This document shows, one piece after another, positions 16,241 through 26,404 of a stretch of 64,000 bases of DNA (its first letter is position 1; each line of letters begins with the position of its first letter). Below the pieces are notes generated by a model. That model made no database searches. It saw only the letters and a program-made list of their open reading frames with translations, and was not told the DNA's origin. Both the position numbers and the translations under genes were made by a program. Where the stretch lies: NCBI RefSeq assembly GCF_948948975.1, contig NZ_CARBVX010000005.1, forward strand, positions 39,145-103,144. The letters are read 5' to 3'. The DNA comes from an uncultured Lactobacillus sp. (GTDB taxonomy: Bacteria > Bacillota > Bacilli > Lactobacillales > Lactobacillaceae).

Positions 16241-19026
16241 TATTTTTCTAAACCTTCTTTTTCTGCTTCAGGAAAGTTTTCAGCAACAATAGCTGCACAG
16301 CGGGCACATAATTCTGGGAAACGTGGGTCACTACCAACATCAGTTGTAGTACGACGACATCTTGGACAAACTTCACCAGCAGCATGTTCCACTACAATTG
16401 AAGCAGTCAGTAATTTTTCAGCATTTTCAGGTGCTTCTTCATCACTAATAGTTAAATCAGAAACAATCAAGATTTGTCTGATATTAGCATTTAATTTATC
16501 GAGAAGTGCCTTCGTTTCTTCAGTTGGATAAAGAGTAACGTGTGCTTCAAATGACTTACCAATTACCTTAGCATTACGTGTTTCTTCAAGTGCCTTCAAA
16601 ACATCTGAACGAACCTTCATAAAGGCGTTCCAATTTGCTAAAACTTCATCCTCATTAGCAAAATGGTCTACTTCTGGCATATTAGCAAGTTGAACGTAAT
16701 CTTCTGGCTCCTTGAGGTAACCCCAAACTTCTTCCATAGTATGTGGAAGGATTGGTGTCATCAATTTAGTTAGCTTAACTAAAACATCGTAAATTACAGT
16801 TTGCATTGAACGACGACTTTCACTGTCTTCAGCATCAATGTAAAGAATGTCCTTAGCAAAGTCTAAGTAAAAGGCAGATAAGTCATTTGAAATGAAGCTA
16901 AATACTTTCTTATAAACACTATTAAAATCAAACTTATTGTATGCTTCAATTGCCTCTTCGATCAAGCGATTTAACTTGATTTCCATATATTGATCTACAC
17001 CGGACATATCTGGGTAAGCAATTGCATTTTCCTTAGGATCAAAGTCAGAAGTGTTAGCAAGCATGAAACGCATAGTATTTCTAATCTTACGATAGCTTTC
17101 AGCAGATTGACGCAAAATATCTTGAGAAACGGCTACATCAGAAGTAGTATCTGCTCCAGCAACCCATAAACGAATAATTTCTGCACCCATTTGCTTGATT
17201 ACATCATTAGGTGAAATTACATTACCTAATGATTTAGACATCTTATGTCCTTTATCGTCTAAAACAAAACCTTGAGATAAAACTTGCTTATATGGAGCTT
17301 TACCAGTTACAGCAACTGAAGTAATTAAACTTGAGTTAAACCAACCACGGTATTGGTCACTACCTTCAAGATATAGATCTGCTGGGAAATCTAAGCCATC
17401 ACGCTCTTGCATGACACCAGCCCAAGAAGAACCAGAATCAAACCAAACATCTAAGATATCAGTTTCTTTTCTAAATTTACCATTTGGTGAATGTTCTGAC
17501 TTAAATCCTTCTGGAAGTAGTTCTTCTGCACTATGAGTATACCATGCATTAGAACCTTCTTTTTCAAAGATTTGAGCCACATGTTCGACAGTTTCTGGAG
17601 TAACAATTGGAGTATCGTCTTCTGCATAGAAAATTGGAAGTGGTACACCCCATGCACGTTGACGAGAAATTACCCAATCACCACGATCTTTAATCATATT
17701 GTAAAGACGAGTCTTACCCCATGCAGGAATGAAATTAGCTTTTTCAATTTCTGCTAAAATTTGATCTCTAAATTTGTCAATTGACGCAAACCATTGAGTA
17801 GTTGCACGGTAAATAACGGGTTTCTTAGTACGCCAGTCGTGTGGGTACGAGTGAGTAAAGAAACTAAGTTTTAATAATGCGCCAGCTTTTTCAAGCTTAT
17901 CAGCAACAACTTTATTAGCATCATCATAAAACATTCCTACTAAGTCTGGATCAGGTACTTCTTTAGTAAATCTACCTTGTGCATCCATAGGACTAAATAC
18001 TGGTAAACCATAACGACGGCCAACATTGTAGTCATCTTCACCAAAACCAGTAGCGTTATGAACTAATCCAGTACCATCATCTGCAGTAACATAAGTATCA
18101 TTCATTACCAAACCAGTTACATCATATAATGGATGTTGGTATGTCATTCTATCAAAGTCAGTACCTTTTAAAGTCTTAACAACCTTATAATCTTCCCAAC
18201 CTAGATCTTCAGCAACTGCTGAAAGACGTTGTGAGCCGATTACGTACTTTTTACCCTTAACTTCAACTACTGAGTAATCAAATTTAGGATTTACAGTAAT
18301 TCCGACATTACTTGGAATAGTCCAAGGAGTAGTAGTCCAAATTACTAGTGATGTATCTGAATCTAGAATACCCTTTCCATCTTTAATTGGAAAAGCAACA
18401 TAAATTCTTGGTGATTTAATGTCATGATATTCCACTTCGGCTTCAGCTAAAGTGGATTCACTTGACCAAGACCAGTAAACAGGTTTTTTACCCTTATAGA
18501 TATAACCTTTTTTGAACATTTCACCGAAGACTCTAATTTCTTCAGCTTCAAATTTTGGTTGTAAAGTAATGTAAGGATGATCCCAATCAGCCATTACTCC
18601 TAAGCGTTTGAAGTCGGCCATTTGTTTTTGAACTTGTTCTTCCGCAAACTGACGACAAAGTTCTCTATACTTAGCCCGATCTAATGTTTTACGGTCAACG
18701 CCCTTTTTGGCTAATTGTTGTTCAACTGGAAGTCCGTGAGTATCCCATCCAGGAACATAAGGAGCATAGTAACCATTCATATTTTTGAAGCGAACGATAA
18801 TATCCTTCGAGATCTTATTTAAGGAGTGTCCCATGTGGATATTACCATTAGCAAAAGGAGGACCATCATGAAGGTCAAAACGAGGTTTGCCTTCATTAAG
18901 TTTTAATCTTTGTTCATATAATTTATTTTCCTCCCATTCTTTTTGCCATTCAGCTTCACGAACTGGAAGATTACCGCGCATTTTAAATTTAGTTTTACCT
19001 AAATTCAATGTATCTTTAACTCTCAT
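16240..19026 (-). CDS. ileS: Isoleucyl-tRNA synthetase
   Basis: Class I synthetase charging tRNA-Ile. The HIGH motif appears as NGNIHMGHS at about 58, the CP1 editing domain with '[10 protein letters not shown]' follows, KMSKS is at about 600, and a C-terminal zinc site carries CPRCRRTT and CARCAA. Length from the chosen start is 928. The frame is open 11 codons further upstream, but AAAGGA lies six bases before the ATG at 19026 (MRVKDTLNL), and the upstream portion falls in the T-box terminator. Expression is controlled by the T-box; divIVA lies directly upstream. Confidence 0.96.
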   Translation of the reverse strand: MRVKDTLNLGKTKFKMRGNLPVREAEWQKEWEENKLYEQRLKLNEGKPRFDLHDGPPFANGNIHMGHSLNKISKDIIVRFKNMNGYYAPYVPGWDTHGLPVEQQLAKKGVDRKTLDRAKYRELCRQFAEEQVQKQMADFKRLGVMADWDHPYITLQPKFEAEEIRVFGEMFKKGYIYKGKKPVYWSWSSESTLAEAEVEYHDIKSPRIYVAFPIKDGKGILDSDTSLVIWTTTPWTIPSNVGITVNPKFDYSVVEVKGKKYVIGSQRLSAVAEDLGWEDYKVVKTLKGTDFDRMTYQHPLYDVTGLVMNDTYVTADDGTGLVHNATGFGEDDYNVGRRYGLPVFSPMDAQGRFTKEVPDPDLVGMFYDDANKVVADKLEKAGALLKLSFFTHSYPHDWRTKKPVIYRATTQWFASIDKFRDQILAEIEKANFIPAWGKTRLYNMIKDRGDWVISRQRAWGVPLPIFYAEDDTPIVTPETVEHVAQIFEKEGSNAWYTHSAEELLPEGFKSEHSPNGKFRKETDILDVWFDSGSSWAGVMQERDGLDFPADLYLEGSDQYRGWFNSSLITSVAVTGKAPYKQVLSQGFVLDDKGHKMSKSLGNVISPNDVIKQMGAEIIRLWVAGADTTSDVAVSQDILRQSAESYRKIRNTMRFMLANTSDFDPKENAIAYPDMSGVDQYMEIKLNRLIEEAIEAYNKFDFNSVYKKVFSFISNDLSAFYLDFAKDILYIDAEDSESRRSMQTVIYDVLVKLTKLMTPILPHTMEEVWGYLKEPEDYVQLANMPEVDHFANEDEVLANWNAFMKVRSDVLKALEETRNAKVIGKSFEAHVTLYPTEETKALLDKLNANIRQILIVSDLTISDEEAPENAEKLLTASIVVEHAAGEVCPRCRRTTTDVGSDPRFPELCARCAAIVAENFPEAEKEGLEK

Positions 19027-19043
19027 AAAAAATCCTTTCTTAA

Positions 19044-19253
19044 TCAAAAAAAGCTTCATCCCAAATAGGACGAAGCTTCTCGTGGTACCACCTAAATTGA
19101 ATAGGGTATACTTACCCTATCCCACTTATTCTCTGTGTATCGTACAGAAAACGTTTAAGTCAATTGGCAGCTGATTAACTTTCGACGGTTGTTAGTCTTT
19201 CACCATCACTAACTCGCTAAGGTATCTACTTGTTGTTACTGTCGACTTAAACT
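19044..19253 (-). promoter_or_regulatory. T-box riboswitch controlling ileS (Ile specifier)
   Basis: Minus-strand leader that senses uncharged tRNA-Ile. Its base helix pairs GTTTAAGTC with GACTTAAAC, AGTA lies on the 5' side of Stem I, and the specifier triplet ATC (Ile) is at 19173-19175, followed by A. The conserved T-box AGGTGGTACCACG is at about 19081-19093. The terminator has arms 19051-19061 and 19068-19078 plus a T7 tract. The leader begins right at the divIVA stop codon. Confidence 0.92.
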
Positions 19254-20042
19254 TTAATTATCTTTTAAATCATCAGGAAAAATAATTACTGGACCATCGC
19301 GACGCTCAGAACTTTCCTCTGTAGCATGCATACTTTCCTTAACGGAGTTTCCTCCATCTAAGAGTTCAGCACTATCTTCCTTTTCTTGAACAGAGTTTAC
19401 TTCATTTACTGCATTATTGTCAACCTCTGAAATAGCAGAATTAGTTTCTTCAGACGGCACTTCATCATCTAGTGGTCCATCCGGAATTTGCTCATCCTCG
19501 AGAGGCTGTGACCCATCAGCTGGATATAAGCGTGAGCGTCCATAATATTTGTCTAGGTAATATTGCCAATCAGAGTCACTTAATTCTTTTATCTGATCTT
19601 TTAACATTCCCTGAATTGCTTCTCTAAAATCTTCTACCTTTGCCTTAAGCAAATCATAATCATGATTTAAAGTATCATATTGCTTTTGAAGGTCAGCTCT
19701 TTTTTTCTCCCCCTCGTCTTGAGCTTTCTTAACTATCTCATCAGCATCTTGATTAGCTTTTTGAATAATTTCTTGAGCTTCTGTGTTTGTTCTTTTTTTT
19801 ATTTCTTCAGCATTTTCTTGTGCTGAAATTAAAGACTCATTAATTGAATCTTTAACCTTTTCAAATTTATCTACTTTTTTCTTTAGCTCAACATTTTCAT
19901 TTTTTAAATCAACAATTTGATCAAGTGCATCCCCATATGCATCAACAATTCGATCTAAAAAACCATCTACCTGCTTGGAATCATATCCACGAAGTTTTGT
20001 ACTAAACTCCTTATTATGGATATCCATTGGCGTTAATGTCAT
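19254..20042 (-). CDS. divIVA: DivIVA domain cell-division/polarity protein
   Basis: Coiled-coil protein that recognises negatively curved membrane at poles and septa. The N-terminal membrane-binding module MTLTPMDIHNKEFSTKLRGY and 'VDGFLDRIVDAYGD' are classic; heptad coiled coil runs from about 30 to 150; the C-terminal 100 residues are acidic, low complexity (Glu/Asp/Ser) and probably disordered. Last gene of the division cluster, four bases after ylmH. Its stop codon coincides with the start of the ileS T-box. Confidence 0.93.
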   Translation of the reverse strand: MTLTPMDIHNKEFSTKLRGYDSKQVDGFLDRIVDAYGDALDQIVDLKNENVELKKKVDKFEKVKDSINESLISAQENAEEIKKRTNTEAQEIIQKANQDADEIVKKAQDEGEKKRADLQKQYDTLNHDYDLLKAKVEDFREAIQGMLKDQIKELSDSDWQYYLDKYYGRSRLYPADGSQPLEDEQIPDGPLDDEVPSEETNSAISEVDNNAVNEVNSVQEKEDSAELLDGGNSVKESMHATEESSERRDGPVIIFPDDLKDN

Positions 20043-20046
20043 ATTA

Positions 20047-20844
20047 TCACCTTTTCTTTGCTTGCCATACTTTTATTTGAAGTCGTTTTTTACCTTTCTT
20101 CGTAGTGGCAAGATTAATAATTTCATATCTCCCATAATGGCGAATACTAAGCATATCCTGTACAGAAATAATTATATTAGATTGTGTTACAAGATGCCAA
20201 TTTAATTTCACTTCTCCAGCTTCAATAATTTTCTTAACGTGACTTCTGCTTAAATTAGTAATTGCACTGATAACAGCATCAAGCCGAAGGGAAATCGCTA
20301 CTGATGTCGTTTCATCACTATCATCTTCCTGCACTAAAACTTTGGATAGGGGCAGTTCAGATAATTTTACTTTCGTTCTACCAATTCGATCAATTTCATC
20401 AAGAAAATAATCTTTCAATTCAGTTTTAACGAAGAACTGCCAATTTCCATTTTCATCATTGATAATATCACCAAAAGTATCCAATTCAATTCCTAAGTGC
20501 GTCAAAACACCCAAGATTTGACTATGAGTTAGTTCAGACCATTTTTGAGGATAAGCAATAGCTAAAAGCAAAATGTTGAATTTATCAGGCTCGTAGCCTT
20601 CACTCCACTCACATAAAAGCATTCGCCTCTTTTCGGCATTAGAGAAGCCTCCAAAGCTATATAACTGTGCATATCCTCCAACTATTTCTCGAAAAATATA
20701 TTGTTCTCTAGGATTGAGAAAATCAGTTAAAATTGGTTCATTTTTAAATAAAAACTGATTAAAAAGACCGACGAAATAATCCACCGTCGGTCTTTCACTT
20801 TCATCAAAATGTTGATAAAAACTACTAGCTTGTCTTTTTTCCAT
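20047..20844 (-). CDS. ylmH: YlmH family RNA-binding protein (S4 domain)
   Basis: A 265-residue protein with an N-terminal RRM-like region and a C-terminal S4 domain starting near residue 185 (SLRLDAVISAITNLSRSHVK...). In B. subtilis YlmH binds 50S subunits and rescues stalled ribosomes. The order sepF-yggT-ylmH-divIVA is conserved in Firmicutes. It starts one base after yggT stops. Confidence 0.9.
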   Translation of the reverse strand: MEKRQASSFYQHFDESERPTVDYFVGLFNQFLFKNEPILTDFLNPREQYIFREIVGGYAQLYSFGGFSNAEKRRMLLCEWSEGYEPDKFNILLLAIAYPQKWSELTHSQILGVLTHLGIELDTFGDIINDENGNWQFFVKTELKDYFLDEIDRIGRTKVKLSELPLSKVLVQEDDSDETTSVAISLRLDAVISAITNLSRSHVKKIIEAGEVKLNWHLVTQSNIIISVQDMLSIRHYGRYEIINLATTKKGKKRLQIKVWQAKKR

Positions 20845-20845
20845 T

Positions 20846-21142
20846 TTATCTAATCAATACGTACCTAATTATATTTGCTATCCAATAAAGGACATAATTA
20901 TTTACAAAATAAATTACTAACAAAGCTACAACAGGAGCAAAAGAAATTCCAGCTATTGGAGGAATAAAACGTTCAAATATCTCCAAATAAGGCTCAACAA
21001 TTTTCCCTAGTACTCGCCCAACTTTAGTTACAAGTAGTCTTGGGATCCAAGTTAGTAAAGTATAGATAACAATCAGAAAGCTATAGATATTTAACAAATC
21101 AGAAATAATACGTAATATCCAGCCTACAATTGAAAATACCAT
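20846..21142 (-). CDS. yggT: YggT family membrane protein
   Basis: A 98-residue protein with two hydrophobic hairpins, one near the N-terminus ('ISDLLNIYSFLIVIYTLLTW') and one near the C-terminus, joined by the family loop 'GRVLGKIVEPYLEIFERFIPP'. YggT/YlmG proteins are linked to division-site or osmotic functions but have no defined activity. The start overlaps the sepF stop by one base (TAATG), giving translational coupling. Confidence 0.9.
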   Translation of the reverse strand: MVFSIVGWILRIISDLLNIYSFLIVIYTLLTWIPRLLVTKVGRVLGKIVEPYLEIFERFIPPIAGISFAPVVALLVIYFVNNYVLYWIANIIRYVLIR

Positions 21143-21576
21143 TAATCCATTTTATCTTTCTTTTCAACTAATTCAGCTATTTTACCATCAGTTTCAAATT
21201 TTGGTGGAGTTGCTAAGAAGATCTTGTCACCTACACGTTGAATTTCACCGTTTAAGGCATAAACAGTACCAGTAATAAAATCAACAATTCTACGTGCTTG
21301 TTCATCATCCATACGTGCAAAATTAATAATAACAGCCTTGTTATTTAGAAGATTTTGAGCTACTTCTTTTGCATCAGAATATACACGAGGCTCGTATAAA
21401 ACGATTTTACTCGTAGCACTAACACCAGAATTAATAGAAACCACATTTGCTCTTCTCTCATTTTTTTGAGTTTGAGGGATTTCTTCTTGTTGTTCCTCTG
21501 ATTCAGTATATGGCACTTCATTCATTTCATCATCTTCAGAGATACCAAAAAATCTACCTAATTTATCGAAAGCCAT
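21142..21576 (-). CDS. sepF: Cell division protein SepF
   Basis: Z-ring accessory protein that tethers FtsZ to the membrane and bundles filaments. The N-terminus MAFDKLGRFFGIS forms the amphipathic membrane-targeting helix, an acidic linker follows, and the conserved SepF domain runs from about 60 ('VVLYEPRVYSDAKEVAQ'-like) to the end. The frame is open to 21591, but GGAGGA stands seven to eight bases before the ATG at 21576, giving 144 residues. Confidence 0.93.
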   Translation of the reverse strand: MAFDKLGRFFGISEDDEMNEVPYTESEEQQEEIPQTQKNERRANVVSINSGVSATSKIVLYEPRVYSDAKEVAQNLLNNKAVIINFARMDDEQARRIVDFITGTVYALNGEIQRVGDKIFLATPPKFETDGKIAELVEKKDKMD

Positions 21577-21594
21577 GATTTCTTCCTCCAAATA

Positions 21595-22971
21595 CTAATC
21601 TTGACGACGATGTTTGAAGAATGGAATATCATTATCTGATTCATCATCTACACTAGTTTCAATTTGAGAAATACTAGTGGAGTCGTCTGAACTAAATGAA
21701 TCAAATTCATCGTCATCTTTTTCATTATTTTCTACAGGTTGTGGACGATTGTTCTCTTTTCTATCTTGCTTCCAAACGCTTGTGGGGTCAAGTAAAGTAT
21801 CTTGAGATTCTTTCTTTTCTGCTTTTACTTCAGGAATAGATTGAGTAGGAGCTTCGTGAGAAATAGTGTTCTCAACTTTAACTTCGGTATCATCTACTGA
21901 AACAGTCTTAGATACTTCCGGTTGTTCACTCTTTGCAGGTTCCGGAGTTACTACTTCTTGACGTGCTGGACGTGAAGGACGACGCATTGGTTGTTTTGAA
22001 GCTTCTTCTTCAGCTTTTGAGTCAATACCCGTTGCGATAACAGTAACTACTACTTCATCCCCTAAGTTTGCATTAATTGACGTACCAAAGATAATATTCA
22101 CACCATCTCCAGCAGCTTTTGAAACAATATCAGAAGCATCTTGTGCTTCAAATAAAGTTAAATCTGGTCCACCAGTAATGTTCAGTAGCACTTGCTTAGC
22201 ACCATCAATTGATACTTCAAGTAATGGAGATGAAATAGCAAGTTTAGTAGCTTCAACTGTTCTATTTTCGCCACTAGCACGACCAATTCCCATTAAGGCA
22301 GCACCTTGATTTTCCATAACAGTCTTAACATCTGCAAAGTCAAGGTTAACATAATCAGTTGAGGTAATTAAATCTGAAATACCTTGGACACCTTGACGAA
22401 GAACATTGTCAGCCTCTTTAAACGCATCCATCATTGGTGTCTTCTTATCAACCATTTCTAATAAACGATTATTAGCAATGATAACTAGAGTATCAACATA
22501 TTGCTTTAATTGAGCAATTCCTTCTGCTGCATTTTTTGAACGCTTTGGTCCTTCAAATGTAAAGGGACGAGTAACAACCCCAACAGTTAAGGCTCCAGTT
22601 TCACGTGCAATCTTTGCAATTACAGGAGCAGCACCAGTTCCAGTACCACCACCCATACCAGCAGTAATAAAGATCATGTCAGCGCCCTTTAAAGAGTCTT
22701 CAATTGTTTGTTGACTCTCTTCAGCAGCTTTTTGACCAACTTCGGGATGAGAACCTGCACCTAACCCACGAGTAAGTTTAGGTCCAAGTTGAATCTTATT
22801 TTCTGCTTTATTACTATTAAGAGCTTGTACGTCCGTGTTGGCTGCAATAAAGGAAACTCCTTGTACTCCTTCATCAATCATTCGGTTTACAGCGTTACCA
22901 CCGGCACCACCAACACCGATTACTTTAATGACTGCGTTTTTATTGTCATCAGAATCGAAAGTAAAATCCAT
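21595..22971 (-). CDS. ftsZ: Cell division GTPase FtsZ
   Basis: Tubulin homologue that assembles the Z-ring. The GTP-binding tubulin signature GGGTGTG is at about residue 107, the synergy loop '[11 protein letters not shown]' at about 205, and the globular core ends near 315. The remaining roughly 140 residues form a long, acidic, disordered linker ending in the conserved tail [13 protein letters not shown] that binds FtsA and SepF. Total 458 residues, longer than the 382 of B. subtilis because of the linker. Confidence 0.97.
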   Translation of the reverse strand: MDFTFDSDDNKNAVIKVIGVGGAGGNAVNRMIDEGVQGVSFIAANTDVQALNSNKAENKIQLGPKLTRGLGAGSHPEVGQKAAEESQQTIEDSLKGADMIFITAGMGGGTGTGAAPVIAKIARETGALTVGVVTRPFTFEGPKRSKNAAEGIAQLKQYVDTLVIIANNRLLEMVDKKTPMMDAFKEADNVLRQGVQGISDLITSTDYVNLDFADVKTVMENQGAALMGIGRASGENRTVEATKLAISSPLLEVSIDGAKQVLLNITGGPDLTLFEAQDASDIVSKAAGDGVNIIFGTSINANLGDEVVVTVIATGIDSKAEEEASKQPMRRPSRPARQEVVTPEPAKSEQPEVSKTVSVDDTEVKVENTISHEAPTQSIPEVKAEKKESQDTLLDPTSVWKQDRKENNRPQPVENNEKDDDEFDSFSSDDSTSISQIETSVDDESDNDIPFFKHRRQD

Positions 22972-22988
22972 TTAGTAAACCACCTTAT

Positions 22989-24359
22989 TTAATCAAAAAA
23001 TTTTTTAAAGAATTCTTTGATTCCTTTTTTATTATTCTTATTATCATCATTCTCTTCAGACGTAGAGACCGTTGATGTAGCACTAGTCCTATTATAATCT
23101 TCTTTCTGCTCCATTTCACTAGGAGTTAGACGTCTTTTGAAAAATTTCATATTTTCTTGAGACGAAGATTGGTTAGAAACCGGAGAAGTAATCTGGTTTC
23201 CATAAATAACACTGTTAACCAGGTAATCAATATCAGCCAAACTATAAGCATAATTTACTACTCCATAGCTAGCAGCATACATTGGATTGCGTAGTCCCAT
23301 CTGATCTGGTTGAAAAATTCTAGCTTTTACACCAAAATCTTCTTTTACAATGTCATCAATTCCCTGGAGTGCGCTACTTCCACCAGTAATCACAACACCA
23401 CCTGGCAAATTGAAGGCATCGTGAGATTTTAATCCTTTTCCAATTCGACTGAAAGTTTGATCAAGACGAGCATTTATTATTTCACTTAAGTACTCTTCAT
23501 CAATCATCTTTGGAGCATTTTCTCCCACTACATTAACTGGAAATTGGTTATCACTTGACGTCAAGCTTGGGTCTGCATAACCAAATTGTAGTTTTATTTT
23601 TTCTGCTTCTTTTTTCGAAGTATTTAAAACAACTGAAATATCATTGGTAATATCAATTCCACCCTCTAAATCAATTGTTGCATACTTAATCTTATTTTCA
23701 TGGATAACAGTAGCAGTAGTTGATCCGCCACCTAAATCAAGAAGAACTGTACCAAAGGTTCTCTCTCCTTCATCAAGAGCGACACTTGCAATTGCTAACG
23801 GTGTAGGTACAAAGAAGTTATTCTGATATCCTGCTCTTTCGATGGCTTTGCGAATATTATGTAAATCCGCACTCGGTGCCGTCAATAATATACCGTGTAC
23901 CTCCAGGGAATGAGCAATCATTTTTCTCGGATCGTCTACATCAGTTTTTCCATCAATTAAAAATTTATTAGGTAAGAAAGCAATTGCTTCTCGTCCATCT
24001 TTTAGTGCTGTATCAATAGCAGTTACTAGAACACGTTTTACATCACTATCTGTAACTTCTCTGCCATTTTCTTCAATGTTAATCAATCCAATAGCATTTT
24101 CTAATTGAAGCAATCCAACTGGAATTCCAGTTACTACGCGATAAATCTTTGAATTTGTCTTTTGCGCTACTTTCTTTAAAACAGCGCCAATACTTTCAGC
24201 AGTTTGATCAATATCAACAATTTTTCCATGCCGCATTCCTTTAGTAGGACCATTTGCAGCACCAATAATTTGCATTTCATTAGATGCAGTGTCAGCGACT
24301 ACTGCTTTTACGCTTGTTGTTCCTATATCCAAGCCTACAAGTAAATCAGTTTTATCCAA
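22989..24359 (-). CDS. ftsA: Cell division protein FtsA
   Basis: Actin-like ATPase that anchors FtsZ to the membrane. Phosphate-1 motif VGLDIGTTSVKA is at residue 8, 'LLDLGGGSTTATV' at about 206, 'VVITGGSSAL' at about 336; the last residues GIKEFFKKFFD form the amphipathic membrane-targeting helix after a Ser/Thr/Asn-rich linker. The start is TTG at 24359, seven bases after GGGGG. A 64-base gap before it contains an extended -10-like TGTTAAAAT, so a local ftsAZ promoter is possible but unproven. Confidence 0.96.
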   Translation of the reverse strand: MDKTDLLVGLDIGTTSVKAVVADTASNEMQIIGAANGPTKGMRHGKIVDIDQTAESIGAVLKKVAQKTNSKIYRVVTGIPVGLLQLENAIGLINIEENGREVTDSDVKRVLVTAIDTALKDGREAIAFLPNKFLIDGKTDVDDPRKMIAHSLEVHGILLTAPSADLHNIRKAIERAGYQNNFFVPTPLAIASVALDEGERTFGTVLLDLGGGSTTATVIHENKIKYATIDLEGGIDITNDISVVLNTSKKEAEKIKLQFGYADPSLTSSDNQFPVNVVGENAPKMIDEEYLSEIINARLDQTFSRIGKGLKSHDAFNLPGGVVITGGSSALQGIDDIVKEDFGVKARIFQPDQMGLRNPMYAASYGVVNYAYSLADIDYLVNSVIYGNQITSPVSNQSSSQENMKFFKRRLTPSEMEQKEDYNRTSATSTVSTSEENDDNKNNKKGIKEFFKKFFD

Positions 24360-24423
24360 GGTAATGCCCCCAAAACATAACTATACAATAAATTTTAACA
24401 TATGGTTTAAGTTCTCACTAATA

Positions 24424-25281
24424 TCAAGTCAGTCCTAATTTGACTTTTTCTGCCTGTGTGAGCGGTCTACTATACGCACCAATTTCGAAATCAATTACAG
24501 ATGGTTCTTTCAGCTGACTTTTAATTTTGTCATAATAGCGCATTTTACTTTTAATGGTAGAAAGATTTCCAATAACTATATTATTATCTTTCATTACCAA
24601 AATAATCTGTGTTGGCCTTCGGGTTTCACCACTCAGCATTTTAACTTGGTCACGGATATTTTGTGGAAGACTGGCATAAACCTTAATATCTTCACTAAGA
24701 GAGACTTTTTGATTGTATCCAGTAAATAAAGGCTTATTTTTATCAATTTTATTACTTGCGATAATTTGACTACCCACTTTTCCAGTCGCCAAGATTTTGC
24801 GATAACCGTCACCTTCATGAATATATCCGATTACTGGTCGCTCTTTGATACTTAAAATCAAATGATTCGCTTTTTGGACGCCCACTTGTACTTTCTCTAT
24901 TTCCGGGAAAGTAGTCGCTAGTTTTCTACTGTATTCTTTTCCTTTTAGGAGACAAAAGACAACCTTATTTTCAGGAGAGATGCCTACAGTCTTTACTACT
25001 TGCTTACTATTTAGCTCAGGTGCTCCTTTAACCTGTACGCTTGCTACATTTGCTTTTGGAGAAACATAGTATCCTAAGGCTAAAATACAACACAGTGAAA
25101 AGAAAATTATAAAACCTAATCTAGTTAATAAAGCATGCCGTCGTTCAGCTTGCAATTTAGTTAGTGAGGCAGAGACCCGTCTTTTTTCATTATTGTTTGC
25201 CTTATTTTTATAATCAATCCATCCTGATAATTCTTTTTTAGGATCTTTTTTGGTTATTTTTCTTTTGGCCACATGCCTCAC
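24424..25281 (-). CDS. ftsQ: Cell division protein FtsQ/DivIB
   Basis: Bitopic membrane protein of the divisome core that binds FtsL and FtsB/DivIC. A basic cytosolic N-terminus of about 55 residues is followed by one transmembrane segment ('LLTRLGFIIFFSLCCILALG', about 52-71), then a POTRA domain (VASVQVKGAPELNSKQVVK) and the FtsQ beta domain. 285 residues is normal. The start used is GTG at 25281; a second in-frame GTG at 25272 has better spacing from AAGGA and could be the true start. Confidence 0.9.
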   Translation of the reverse strand: MRHVAKRKITKKDPKKELSGWIDYKNKANNNEKRRVSASLTKLQAERRHALLTRLGFIIFFSLCCILALGYYVSPKANVASVQVKGAPELNSKQVVKTVGISPENKVVFCLLKGKEYSRKLATTFPEIEKVQVGVQKANHLILSIKERPVIGYIHEGDGYRKILATGKVGSQIIASNKIDKNKPLFTGYNQKVSLSEDIKVYASLPQNIRDQVKMLSGETRRPTQIILVMKDNNIVIGNLSTIKSKMRYYDKIKSQLKEPSVIDFEIGAYSRPLTQAEKVKLGLT

Positions 25282-25290
25282 TTCCTTTCC

Positions 25291-26403
25291 CTATTTATCT
25301 TTAATTAGACTTTCCATCACCGAAATTACTTGATCAGATGCATCTGGAACACCTAATTTCTTAGATGCCTCACTCATCTTCTTTGCATAGTTTGTATCGA
25401 GTAGAATATGATCAATTGATGAAACAAAGTTATTAGGATTTAAATCATTTTCTGCAATAACTAAAGCAGCTCCTGCTTTTTCCATATCAAGTGCATTTTT
25501 CATTTGATGATTATGCGTTACATTTGGACTAGGAATTAAAATTACAGGGACACCAAGGGCAGTAAATTCAGCCAGACTAGTTGCTCCAGATCGTGCTACA
25601 ACACATGTCATTTGTGGTAGTAAGCCTGGCATATTATCGATATAAGGAACAATCTTTATATTTGAATTCACTTCTTTACCGGCTAGTTTTTTCTTAACAT
25701 CACCATAATACAATTGTCCAGTTGCCCAAATAACCTGATATGGTTTTGTTTCAAGCTCTGATAAAGACTTTTCAACGATTTGATTAATTGCTAAAGCACC
25801 GCGTGAGCCACCAAAAATAAGTACAGTTGGCATGTTAGGATTTAAATTCCATTTCTTAGCAATATCAATATTTTCCTTATTTAACCCAAGAACTTGTTGT
25901 GAGCGTGGATTACCAGTTTTTACTAATTTCTTTTTCTCTGAAAATTGCTTTGCAGCATCATCAAAGGTATAACAAATTTTATCAACATAATGAGCTAAAA
26001 ACTTATTTGCTAGTCCAACTACTGAATTAGATTCATGAATGATAGTTGGAATGTGCATTTTAGCTGCCTCATAAACTATCGCACCTGATACATATCCACC
26101 AGTTCCAATAACCACATCGGGTTTAAAGTTTTTAATAATTTGTTTTGCTTCTTTTGTAGCTTTAATGAATAATTCTATTGTTTCAAAATTTTTTAAAGGA
26201 TGCTTTCGATCGAATCCTTTAATTTTTAAAGTCTTAAAAGGAACGCCTGCAGCAGGCACAATCTTTGATTCTAATCCTTTATCTGTCCCAACAAATAAAA
26301 TTTCATCATTTGTAACTAACTTACGTTCTTTCAAACGTTCAATTAACGCCATAATTGGATAAATGTGGCCGCCAGTTCCGCCACCAGAAAAAATTACTCT
26401 CAT
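25291..26403 (-). CDS. murG: UDP-GlcNAc transferase MurG
   Basis: Peripheral membrane glycosyltransferase that adds GlcNAc to lipid I to form lipid II. The glycine-rich loop FSGGGTGGHIYP is at residues 5-16, a second loop 'FGGSRGALAIN' at about 195, and 'ARSGATSLAEFTALG' near 265 binds the UDP-sugar. 370 residues is normal. It starts one base after murD stops. Confidence 0.97.
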   Translation of the reverse strand: MRVIFSGGGTGGHIYPIMALIERLKERKLVTNDEILFVGTDKGLESKIVPAAGVPFKTLKIKGFDRKHPLKNFETIELFIKATKEAKQIIKNFKPDVVIGTGGYVSGAIVYEAAKMHIPTIIHESNSVVGLANKFLAHYVDKICYTFDDAAKQFSEKKKLVKTGNPRSQQVLGLNKENIDIAKKWNLNPNMPTVLIFGGSRGALAINQIVEKSLSELETKPYQVIWATGQLYYGDVKKKLAGKEVNSNIKIVPYIDNMPGLLPQMTCVVARSGATSLAEFTALGVPVILIPSPNVTHNHQMKNALDMEKAGAALVIAENDLNPNNFVSSIDHILLDTNYAKKMSEASKKLGVPDASDQVISVMESLIKDK

Positions 26404-26404
26404 T

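Noticed and set aside
19027..19059. Eleven-codon N-terminal extension of ileS
   Set aside because: It lies in the T-box terminator and between it and the Shine-Dalgarno; the family starts at the ATG at 19026.
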